DNA from: DATMER01 sp963741305
GTDB lineage: Bacteria > Acidobacteriota > Thermoanaerobaculia > Multivoradales > UBA5704
DNA: 64,000 nt
NCBI GenBank assembly: GCA_963741305.1
Contig: CAVUHL010000003.1
Coordinates: forward strand, 992,001 to 1,056,000
Reading direction: 5' to 3'
The translations under genes were made by a program, and so were the position numbers. Shown in pieces: positions 16,869 through 24,065 of the stretch (position 1 is the stretch's first letter; every line of letters begins with the position of its first letter). The notes beneath the pieces are model-generated. The model did no database searches. It was not told the DNA's origin and was given only the letters and a program-made list of their open reading frames with translations.

Positions 16869-17321
16869 ATGGCTGACCTCGATTATAAGGCCATGCTCGA
16901 CGTGGCTATCGCGGAGGCGCGGCAGGGATTGGCGGAAGGGGGCATCCCCATCGGAGCCGCCCTGTTCGACGGCCATGGGGAGCTGCTCGGGCGCGGGCAC
17001 AACCGGCGGGTCCAGGAGAACGACCCGTCCATCCACGGCGAGACGGATGCCTTCCGCAAGGCGGGGCGCCAGGCCAGCTACCGCGACACGGTCATGGTGA
17101 CCACCCTGGCCCCCTGCTGGTACTGCAGCGGGCTGGTGCGCCAATTCAAGATTGGCACGGTGGTCGTGGGGGAGTCGGCCAATTTCGCAGGCGGCCTCGA
17201 CTGGCTGCGCGAAAACGGGGTCGAGGTGATCGACCTGAACTCCCAGGAGTGCGTCCGCATGCTGGCGGATTACATCGCGGCGCACCCGGAGGTCTGGAAC
17301 GAGGACATCGGGGAGGAGTGA
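16869..17321 (+). CDS. Cytosine-deaminase-like nucleoside/nucleobase deaminase
   Basis: 150-aa zinc hydrolase of the cytidine deaminase superfamily. The zinc and proton-shuttle residues are intact: HGE (His56, Glu58) and LAPCWYC (Cys83, Cys86). The context GHNRRVQENDPSIHGETDAFRKAGR and the C-terminal NEDIGEE resemble fungal-type cytosine deaminases (Fcy1) more than tRNA adenosine deaminases. It would convert cytosine, or a related nucleobase, to its oxo form. The ribosome site AAGGAGAAG precedes the ATG at 16869. It lies 520 bp before the heterocycle-type molybdenum hydroxylase operon, which may be functionally related. Confidence 0.82.
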   Translation: MADLDYKAMLDVAIAEARQGLAEGGIPIGAALFDGHGELLGRGHNRRVQENDPSIHGETDAFRKAGRQASYRDTVMVTTLAPCWYCSGLVRQFKIGTVVVGESANFAGGLDWLRENGVEVIDLNSQECVRMLADYIAAHPEVWNEDIGEE

Positions 17322-17359
17322 CCGGCACCCAGCTTGCACGTATTTGAGGAGGAAGGAGA

Positions 17360-17776
17360 ATGATGATGCGCAAAGCACCTGTCTCCGCAATCCTTACGCT
17401 GGCGATCCTCACCCTCGGGGCATTGGCGGCCGTGGCGGCCTGGGGAGCCACGGCCAGCTTTACGCCTCCGCCCCAAGAAGGCACGATCTTCGCCGTAATC
17501 AACTTCGACCGGGCACTCGGCGCGAACCAGAACACTTCCGTTTCGGTCTCTTGGGGGCCGTTTCACCGCAAGGACGTCGTCGGCCGCCCCTACGGCAGAT
17601 GCGCAAACACGAGCCCCGCGGGCTTCGTGCTGATGATCCGGCACTTCAAGCCGGACTCGAACCCGTTCGTGCTTACCACCTCAGGAACGATCGCCCGGGC
17701 TCCCTACCAGGGGGAGGCGCCTCCCGAGATCAGCCATGCGTGCTACAAGTTCCTGAAGTGGAGAGCCCGCTACTGA
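17360..17776 (+). CDS. Hypothetical secreted protein, 138 aa
   Basis: Small exported protein: signal peptide about residues 5-30 (ILTLAILTLGALAAVAAWGATA), then a mature domain of about 105 residues with a central VSVSWGPFHRKDV and two cysteines (in GRCANTS and HACYKF) that could pair. No known domain is recognised. A strong GGAGGAAGGAG ribosome site precedes three successive ATG codons; the first is taken. It is separated by 65 bp from the molybdenum hydroxylase operon and by 38 bp from the deaminase. Confidence 0.65.
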   Translation: MMMRKAPVSAILTLAILTLGALAAVAAWGATASFTPPPQEGTIFAVINFDRALGANQNTSVSVSWGPFHRKDVVGRPYGRCANTSPAGFVLMIRHFKPDSNPFVLTTSGTIARAPYQGEAPPEISHACYKFLKWRARY

Positions 17777-17841
17777 GGAAATTCGAAGTGCCTGCCTCCC
17801 GGGTTCCGGCTTAGAATGGCGGGACTTCCAGGGAGGCACTC

Positions 17842-18744
17842 ATGAAGCCGGCCTCGTTCGAGTACCTGGCGCCAGATTCGCTGGACGCCGCGCTGGACCT
17901 TCTTGCTCACAGGGGAGACGAGGCGAAGCTATTGGCCGGAGGGCAGAGCCTGATCCCGGTGATGAACTTCCGGTTGGCGCAGCCGTCCCTGCTCGTGGAT
18001 CTGAACCGCTTGCGGGATCTCGACTACCTTCGCGAAGACGGTGGCGGGCTGCGGATTGGCGCCATGACCCGCCAGCGGAAGCTGGAGCGGGATCCTCTCG
18101 TGCCGAGGCTCGCGCCGCTGCTCCGCGAGGCTGTCCCTTTCATCGCCCATCCCCAGATCCGGAATCGGGGTACGGTAGGAGGGAGCCTGGCGCATGCAGA
18201 TCCCGCCGCCGAGCTGCCGGCGGTCGCTGTGGCCCTGGATGCCCGGTTCCGGCTTCAACGCGCCGGGGGCGAGCGCTGGGTCGAGGCCCGCGAGTTCTTT
18301 GCCGGGCTGTTCACGACCGTCCTCGAGCCCGACGAGATGCTGGTCGAGGTTGCCCTGCCACCCCCGCCTCCGAACACCGGCTGGGCATTCATGGAGGTCG
18401 CCCGCCGCCATGGCGACTACGCCCAGGTGGGGATTGCGGCCCGGGTAACTCTTGATGATGCCGGCTTATGCCGGGAGGCCCGCCTGGTCTACCTGAGCGT
18501 CGGGGACGGACCGGTCGAGGCGCGGGAGGCGGCCCGGATGCTCGCCGGCACCGGCCTTTCCGGCGAGGCAATTGCCGCGGCGTCGGAAAAAGCCTCGCGG
18601 GACGAGATGGACCCGACCGGCGACATCCACGCCTCGGCGGATTTCAAACGACACCTGGCACGCGTGCTCACGGGCCGTGCCCTGCGCCTGGCGGGTGCTC
18701 GGGCACAAGCGCGGGCACAAGCGCCGGGGAGAGGAAAGGAATGA
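17842..18744 (+). CDS. Molybdenum hydroxylase FAD-binding (medium) subunit
   Basis: 300-aa xanthine-dehydrogenase/CoxM-family flavin subunit. FAD-binding motifs are present: LLAGGQSLIPVMNFRL (about 30-45) and the second loop RNRGTVGGSLAHADPAAELP; the C-terminal CO-dehydrogenase flavoprotein domain follows (WAFMEVARRHGDYAQVGIAA). It transfers electrons from the molybdenum/iron-sulfur subunits to an acceptor. It is the first gene of a tightly packed operon and overlaps the iron-sulfur gene by 4 bp (ATGA). It lacks the Cys-rich insertion seen in the second flavin subunit of the window (58.8 kb), so the two systems are not recent duplicates. Confidence 0.93.
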   Translation: MKPASFEYLAPDSLDAALDLLAHRGDEAKLLAGGQSLIPVMNFRLAQPSLLVDLNRLRDLDYLREDGGGLRIGAMTRQRKLERDPLVPRLAPLLREAVPFIAHPQIRNRGTVGGSLAHADPAAELPAVAVALDARFRLQRAGGERWVEAREFFAGLFTTVLEPDEMLVEVALPPPPPNTGWAFMEVARRHGDYAQVGIAARVTLDDAGLCREARLVYLSVGDGPVEAREAARMLAGTGLSGEAIAAASEKASRDEMDPTGDIHASADFKRHLARVLTGRALRLAGARAQARAQAPGRGKE

Positions 18745-19220
18745 GCTTGCTGCACAGAGTCAAGCTGACCGTCAACGGCAAAACCTACGAACGGGAGGTG
18801 GAGGCGCGCCTCCTGCTCTCCGATTTCCTCCGTCACGACCTGGGGCTGACTGGCACCCATGTCGGCTGCGAGCACGGGGTGTGCGGCGCCTGCACGATCC
18901 TGCTCGACGGCGATCCGGTGCGCTCCTGCCTGATCCTCGCGGTGCAGGCGGACGGCCGGGAGCTCATGACCGTCGAGGGGCTGGCGCCTGCCCCCGGCGA
19001 GCTCCATCCTCTGCAGCAGGCGTTCTGGGAGGCGCACGGCCTGCAATGCGGCTTCTGCACTCCCGGGTTCCTGATGACGCTCGTACCCTTCCTGGAGGAG
19101 AACCCGAGCCCGACGGAGCACGAGATCCGCCAGGCCCTCTCCGGCAACCTCTGCCGCTGCACGGGATACCAACACATCGTGGACGCGGTGCAGTTGGCGG
19201 CAGAGAGGGCTGGAAAGTGA
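18741..19220 (+). CDS. Molybdenum hydroxylase 2Fe-2S (small) subunit
   Basis: 159-aa CoxS-type subunit with both iron-sulfur clusters complete: plant-ferredoxin-like CEHGVCGAC...C (Cys43, 48, 51, 63) and the helical-domain cluster CGFC...CRC (Cys103, 106, 138, 140). It carries electrons from the molybdopterin site to the flavin subunit. The ATG at 18741 overlaps the stop of the FAD gene (ATGA), and a GAGGAAAGG ribosome site lies upstream. Its last bases overlap the amidase start (GTGA). Length and motifs are normal for the family. Confidence 0.95.
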   Translation: MSLLHRVKLTVNGKTYEREVEARLLLSDFLRHDLGLTGTHVGCEHGVCGACTILLDGDPVRSCLILAVQADGRELMTVEGLAPAPGELHPLQQAFWEAHGLQCGFCTPGFLMTLVPFLEENPSPTEHEIRQALSGNLCRCTGYQHIVDAVQLAAERAGK

Positions 19221-20464
19221 CGGCGGGCGACCTGCACGACGCCCTGGACCGTCTGGAGTCCCATTTTCGGGACCGCGAGCCGTCGCTGCAGGCCTTCGTC
19301 CCTGAGGAGGACCGCTTCGAGCGCCTCCACCGGGATGCCGACGAGCTCCTGGCCCGATTCTCTGAGACGGAGGCCCGCCCGGCGCTGTTCGGTATGCCGG
19401 TGGGGGTCAAAGACATCTTGCACGTAGACGGCTTTCCCACGCGGGCTGGAAGCCGTCTGTCCCCCGAGGAGCTGCGCGGGCCGGAGGCGGCCAGCGTCAC
19501 CCGGCTCAAGCAGGCGGGCGCGCTCATCCTGGGCAAGACCGTCTCCACCGAGTTCGCCTACTTTGCGCCAGGCCCGACCCGCAACCCGCACCATCCGGAG
19601 CGCACCCCGGGTGGATCGAGCAGCGGCTCGGCGGCGGCGGTGGCGGCCGGGCTCTGCCCTCTGGCGCTCGGCACGCAGACGATCGGCTCGCTCATCCGTC
19701 CGGCCGCGTTCTGCGGCGTGGTCGGCTTCAAGCCGAGCTACGGCCGGATCTCGACCGAGGGAGTGATCCCCCTTGCGCCGTCGCTCGATCACGTCGGGAT
19801 CTTGACCCCGGACGTGGCGGGCGCAACGCTCGCAGCCCAGGTGCTGTTCCCGGATTGGAAGATTGCGGCTTCGCGCCGCCGGCCCGTGCTCGGGGTCCCC
19901 GAAAGCCCGTACCTCGCCCGGCCCACCGAGGAGGCGAGGGCGCACTTTCACGCCACCTGCGAGCGGCTCACCGCGGCCGGCTTCGAGATCTGGTCGATGC
20001 CTGCCATGCCGAATTTCGAGGAGATCGAAACGCGCCATCGCCGCCTGGTCGCGGCCGAGGCGGCGCGGGTTCACGAGGAGTGGTTCCGCCGCTTCCGCGG
20101 GCTCTACGCGGCCCAGACCGCGGACCTGATCAAGTGGGGCCAGACCGTGTCCGCCGCCGAGATGGAGCAGGATCTCGCCGGTCGCGGGAAGCTGCGCGAC
20201 GAGCTGACCGCCTCGATGAATTCGCACGGGATCGACCTCTGGCTCTCACCCGCGGCCCTCGGCCCCGCGCCGCGCGGGCTCGCCACGACCGGGGATCCGA
20301 TCATGAACCTGCCCTGGACCTATGCTGGCATGCCCACGCTCGGCCTTCCGGCGGGGCTGAGCATCGAGAGGCTTCCCCTGGGCCTCCAGGTGACCGGCCG
20401 CTTCGGGGCAGACGAGGAGCTGCTCGCCTGGGGAGCGGAGATCGAGAAGGCGCTAGCGTCGTGA
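19217..20464 (+). CDS. Amidase-signature-family hydrolase
   Basis: 415-aa amidase. The Ser-cisSer-Lys triad is visible: Lys65 in GVKDILH, the Gly/Ser-rich GGSSSGSA (132-139), and the nucleophile Ser158 in TQTIGSLIRPAAFCG, followed by GVVGFKPSYGR. The family hydrolyses C-N amide bonds, including biuret, allophanate and other small amides in nitrogen catabolism. The GTG start overlaps the iron-sulfur gene by 4 bp, and its stop overlaps the FdrA start, so translation is coupled on both sides. In this operon it probably cleaves a linear amide produced by ring opening; the exact substrate is unknown. Confidence 0.9.
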   Translation: MTAGDLHDALDRLESHFRDREPSLQAFVPEEDRFERLHRDADELLARFSETEARPALFGMPVGVKDILHVDGFPTRAGSRLSPEELRGPEAASVTRLKQAGALILGKTVSTEFAYFAPGPTRNPHHPERTPGGSSSGSAAAVAAGLCPLALGTQTIGSLIRPAAFCGVVGFKPSYGRISTEGVIPLAPSLDHVGILTPDVAGATLAAQVLFPDWKIAASRRRPVLGVPESPYLARPTEEARAHFHATCERLTAAGFEIWSMPAMPNFEEIETRHRRLVAAEAARVHEEWFRRFRGLYAAQTADLIKWGQTVSAAEMEQDLAGRGKLRDELTASMNSHGIDLWLSPAALGPAPRGLATTGDPIMNLPWTYAGMPTLGLPAGLSIERLPLGLQVTGRFGADEELLAWGAEIEKALAS

Positions 20465-22017
20465 TAACGCGTTTCACCCTCCGGGCCGGCTCCTACCATG
20501 ACTCGGTCGTCCTCATGCAGCTCCAGCGGGCGCTCGCAGGCTTGCCGGGGGTGATGGATGCCGGCGTGGTCATGGCCACACCCGCCAACCGGGAGCTGCT
20601 TGCCGCCGGAGGATTGGAGGTCGGCGAGGCCGGCCCTGACGACCTGCTCGTTTCGATCAAGGCCGAGAGCGAGGCCGCGGCGGCCGAGGCGCTCTCCCGC
20701 GTGGATGCGCTTCTCAAAGTCCGGGGTGCTGAATCGATGGGGGAGTTTCACCCCCGCAGCCTGGCTTCCGCCCTGAAGCAGCTCCCCGAGGCGCGCTGGG
20801 TCTCGATTTCGATCCCGGGGCGGTACGCGGCGACCGTGGCCGAGGAGGCCCTGGATGCGGGGCGCAACGTCTTCCTCTACAGCGACAACGTGCCGATCGA
20901 TCGCGAGGTGGCCCTCAAGCGTAAGGCGCGAGAGAAAGGTTTGTTCGTGATGGGGCCCGACTGCGGCACGGCTGTGCTTGGGGGAGTGGGGTTCGGCTTT
21001 GCGAACCGCGTCCGGCGTGGAGATATCGGCTTGGTGGGAGCTTCAGGCACGGGCCTCCAAGCGATCATGAGCCACATCCATACGCTCGGCGGCGGCATCT
21101 CTCAGGCGATAGGTACGGGAGGCCGGGACCTGAGCGCCGAAGTCGGTGGCATGACCGCGATCCAAGGGCTCGACCTGCTGTGCCGGGACCCGGAAACGCG
21201 CGTGATCGTCCTCGTTGCCAAGCCTCCCGCGCCGGAGGTTGCCTCCCGCCTGCTCGCCTTCGCCCGCTCGGCCGGCAAGCCGGTCGTGGTCCACTTCCTT
21301 GGCGCGCCGCTCCCTGGCCGGCGGCTGGGAAACCTTTTCTTCGTTGCGAGCCTGAGCGAGGCAGCGGAACGCGCCTTTGATCTGGGAGATTCCCTGGCAG
21401 TGGGAAATCCCGTGAGCGGGCACGTACGCGGGCTTTTCTCCGGGGGAACGCTGGCGTACGAAGCCAAGCACGGCCTCTCGGCTTTTCTTTCTCCGAACGA
21501 GTACACCATCATCGACCTGGGAGCGGACGAATACACGGTCGGCCGGCTTCACCCGATGATCGATCAAGACCTGCGGCTCCGAAAACTGCGCCAGGAGGCG
21601 GGGGGCATCATCCTGCTGGATGTGGTGCTAGGCGAAGGAGCGCACGCCGATCCGGCTGGAGAGCTGGCGCCCGTGATCGACGAAATCAAAGCAGAGGTCG
21701 TCGTGATCGTAATCGGCACGGACGAGGACCCACAGGGCTTGACGGTTCAAATCGAGACGTTAGAGAAAGCCGGAGCACGGGTCTTCCGTACCGTAAACGA
21801 AGCAGTGGAGTGGATCTTCCTCCACAGGAAGGATGTGAAGGAGGATCTACTCCCCATTCCACTGGAGTCGATCCAGGGCCCGGTTATCAACATCGGCCTC
21901 GATTCGTTCCACGCCAGCCTTCTAGCCCAAGGGGCCTCGTCGGTGCAGGTGGACTGGCGCCCTCCGGCCGGCGGCAACGAAAAGCTCGCGGGCATTCTGG
22001 CAAGGATGAAGGGATGA
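20461..22017 (+). CDS. fdrA: FdrA-family protein (oxamate carbamoyltransferase subunit-like)
   Basis: 518-aa FdrA protein with succinyl-CoA-synthetase-like architecture. N-terminal region: TRFTLRAGSYHDSVVLMQLQRAL and GVVMATPANRELL, a family hallmark. CoA-binding-like region: VFLYSDNVPIDREVALKRKAREKGLFVMGPDCGT. Ligase-like region: DIGLVGASGTGLQAIMSHI and GTGGRDLSAEVGG. In E. coli, FdrA works with YlbE and YlbF as the oxamate carbamoyltransferase of allantoin breakdown, passing a carbamoyl group to phosphate. The YlbE homologue follows directly (ATGA overlap), but no YlbF (DUF2877) or carbamate kinase gene is present in the window. The GTG start overlaps the amidase stop by 4 bp. Confidence 0.88.
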   Translation: MITRFTLRAGSYHDSVVLMQLQRALAGLPGVMDAGVVMATPANRELLAAGGLEVGEAGPDDLLVSIKAESEAAAAEALSRVDALLKVRGAESMGEFHPRSLASALKQLPEARWVSISIPGRYAATVAEEALDAGRNVFLYSDNVPIDREVALKRKAREKGLFVMGPDCGTAVLGGVGFGFANRVRRGDIGLVGASGTGLQAIMSHIHTLGGGISQAIGTGGRDLSAEVGGMTAIQGLDLLCRDPETRVIVLVAKPPAPEVASRLLAFARSAGKPVVVHFLGAPLPGRRLGNLFFVASLSEAAERAFDLGDSLAVGNPVSGHVRGLFSGGTLAYEAKHGLSAFLSPNEYTIIDLGADEYTVGRLHPMIDQDLRLRKLRQEAGGIILLDVVLGEGAHADPAGELAPVIDEIKAEVVVIVIGTDEDPQGLTVQIETLEKAGARVFRTVNEAVEWIFLHRKDVKEDLLPIPLESIQGPVINIGLDSFHASLLAQGASSVQVDWRPPAGGNEKLAGILARMKG

Positions 22018-23225
22018 ACATCGCTCAGGCCAACCGCACCGCCATCGAACGCATGATGTCCGCGCGGCCGATGCTCACCGGGCTTGCCAAAGCCCTTGAC
22101 GTCCTTCCCGGCATGCGCGAAAACCTCATCCTGCATGCCGGTCCGCCCATCGAGTGGGAGCGGATGTCCGGCCCCCTGCGCGGCGGGGTGATCGGCGCGT
22201 TGATCTTCGAAGGCCTGGCTAAAGACGAAGCCGAGGCGGTAGCGCTGGTGGAGCGGGGAGAGGTGGACTTCGAGCCCTGTCATCATCACTCGGCCGTCGG
22301 ACCCATGGCTGGCGTGATCTCGGCGTCCATGATGGTTTACGTGGTGGAGGACTCCACCCACGGCGGCCGCTCCTTCTCGAACCTCAACGAGGGCTATGGA
22401 AAGGTCTTGCGCTACGGCGCCTTCAGCGAGGAAGTGATCCGAAAGCTGCACTGGATGAACGGCACGATGGCACCAGCGCTCGCCAAGGCGATGGGGGATG
22501 GAATCGATCTGAGGGCTCTCGTGGCCGAAGCCCTGCACATGGGCGACGAGGGGCACAACCGCAACAAGGCGGGCTCTCTTCTGTTCCTCAAGCAACTTGC
22601 TCCGCGCCTCTCCGATCCGGACGTCCTTCGCTTCCTTGGAGACAACCCGCTTTCCGTCCTCAACCCGGTCATGGCTGCCTGCAAAGTCATGGCCGACGCG
22701 GCCCACGGTATCGAGGAGAGCACGATCGTCTCAACGATGGCACGCAATGGCACGGATTTCGGCATCCGGGTGAGCGGCCTGGGCGACCAGTGGTTCACAG
22801 CCCCGGCCACGCCGCCGGATGGCCTTTATTTCCCGGGCTTTTCGAGCGCGGATGCCAATCCGGACATCGGCGACAGCACCATCACCGAGACCGCGGGCAT
22901 CGGCGCCTTTGCCATGGCCGCGGCGCCCGCCATCGTCACCTTCATCGGCGGCTCTCCCCAGGACGCCGTCCATGCGACCCTGGAGATGTACGAGATCACC
23001 GCGGCCGAGCACGATCACTTCACCATTCCCGGCCTCGGCTTCCGCGGCACGCCGGTTGGGATCGACCTGAGAAAAGTCGTGGAGTTGGGCATCACGCCGC
23101 GTGTGAACACCGGTATTGCTCACAAGAATGCCGGGATCGGCCAGGTCGGAGCGGGGCTCGTGCGGCCGCCGATGAAAGCCTTCGAGGATGCGCTCATTGC
23201 CTATGCGGAGCGCTACATTTTCTGA
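22014..23225 (+). CDS. DUF1116 protein (YlbE/AllG-like)
   Basis: 403-aa DUF1116 protein, the usual partner of FdrA. Recognisable stretches: FEPCHHHSAVGPMAGVISASM, VVEDSTHGGRSFSNLNEG, MGDEGHNRNKAGSLLF, VSTMARNGTDFGIRVSG and a C-terminal NTGIAHKNAGIGQVGAGLVRPP. The conserved His/Asp-rich segments suggest an active site shared with FdrA. Together they are expected to form a carbamoyltransferase-type complex, as in E. coli allantoin degradation. It overlaps fdrA by 4 bp and is separated by 15 bp, with an AAGGAGAGG ribosome site, from the cyclase-family hydrolase. Confidence 0.88.
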   Translation: MNIAQANRTAIERMMSARPMLTGLAKALDVLPGMRENLILHAGPPIEWERMSGPLRGGVIGALIFEGLAKDEAEAVALVERGEVDFEPCHHHSAVGPMAGVISASMMVYVVEDSTHGGRSFSNLNEGYGKVLRYGAFSEEVIRKLHWMNGTMAPALAKAMGDGIDLRALVAEALHMGDEGHNRNKAGSLLFLKQLAPRLSDPDVLRFLGDNPLSVLNPVMAACKVMADAAHGIEESTIVSTMARNGTDFGIRVSGLGDQWFTAPATPPDGLYFPGFSSADANPDIGDSTITETAGIGAFAMAAAPAIVTFIGGSPQDAVHATLEMYEITAAEHDHFTIPGLGFRGTPVGIDLRKVVELGITPRVNTGIAHKNAGIGQVGAGLVRPPMKAFEDALIAYAERYIF

Positions 23226-23240
23226 TGAAAAGGAGAGGCG

Positions 23241-24065
23241 ATGTTCGTTCCCTATGACATGAGCAAAGTGAAGGTCCTCGACCTTTCGCAGAACTTCAGC
23301 GTGGATTCCCCGTCGTTCGCCTTCTACGAAGGCCCCACCGTCAAGTGGGTGAAGCGCATGGCGTTCGAGGGGGTCAACGCGCAGTTCATCTCGACCACGA
23401 ACCACATCGCCACCCACCTCGACTCGCCTTATCACTTCTACGATCCGGGTCCGGACATCGCAGGCATCCCGCTCGACAAGCTCATGGGGCCGGCGTGCAT
23501 CGTGGACCTCGAGAAAATGGGGATCGGCGATTACCAGATCTACGGGCCGGAGCACTTCGAGGAGTGGGAGCGGAAGACCGGGATCAAGATCGAGCGCGGC
23601 GACATCCTGATCATCCACACCGGCTATCACAAGTACTACAACGAGGATTGGTACAAGGTCCACAACCAGGAGAAGCCCGATCTCCCGAAAATGTTCCTGA
23701 AGCACCCCGGACCCCAGAGCGTCTTCTGCGACTGGATCCTCGACCGCGGCATCCGCTGGCTGGGGGTCGATTGCATCGCCGCCGACCATCCCTTCAACAC
23801 CAACGTGCGCAAGGCGCGGCCGGACCTGATCCCGGAAGTGGAAGCGGCGCTCGGGATGTCGCTCGACAAGGCTTTCCCCTGGCCGGCGGACTACCAGTGC
23901 ATGCACGTCAAGCTCTTCCCGCATGGAGTCTTCCATGCCGAAAACGTCGGCGGCCAGATCGACGAGGTTTTGGACCAGAGAGTGTGGCTCGGCTGCTTCC
24001 CCTTCCGCTTCAAGGGAGGAGAGGCCGCCTTCGCCCGCGTCGTGGCCTTTGTCGAGGAGAAGTAA
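23241..24065 (+). CDS. Cyclase-family (kynurenine-formamidase-like) metal hydrolase
   Basis: 274-aa protein of the cyclase family (PF04199 type), metal-dependent amide hydrolases that include bacterial kynurenine formamidase and isatin hydrolase. The metal site HxxxHxDxPxH is intact in NHIATHLDSPYHF (His55, His59, Asp61, His65), followed by GDILIIHTGYHKYY and WLGVDCIAADHPFNT. Isatin hydrolase opens a heterocyclic lactam, which suits a role directly after a ring-oxidising molybdenum hydroxylase. It ends exactly one base before the GTG start of the large molybdenum subunit. Substrate unknown. Confidence 0.85.
   Translation: MFVPYDMSKVKVLDLSQNFSVDSPSFAFYEGPTVKWVKRMAFEGVNAQFISTTNHIATHLDSPYHFYDPGPDIAGIPLDKLMGPACIVDLEKMGIGDYQIYGPEHFEEWERKTGIKIERGDILIIHTGYHKYYNEDWYKVHNQEKPDLPKMFLKHPGPQSVFCDWILDRGIRWLGVDCIAADHPFNTNVRKARPDLIPEVEAALGMSLDKAFPWPADYQCMHVKLFPHGVFHAENVGGQIDEVLDQRVWLGCFPFRFKGGEAAFARVVAFVEEK

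Noticed and set aside
16830..17390. 187-codon N-terminal extension of the debranching enzyme
   Set aside because: It is exactly antisense to the cytosine-deaminase-like gene and has no family homology; the enzyme's known N-terminal domain begins at the GTG at 16829.
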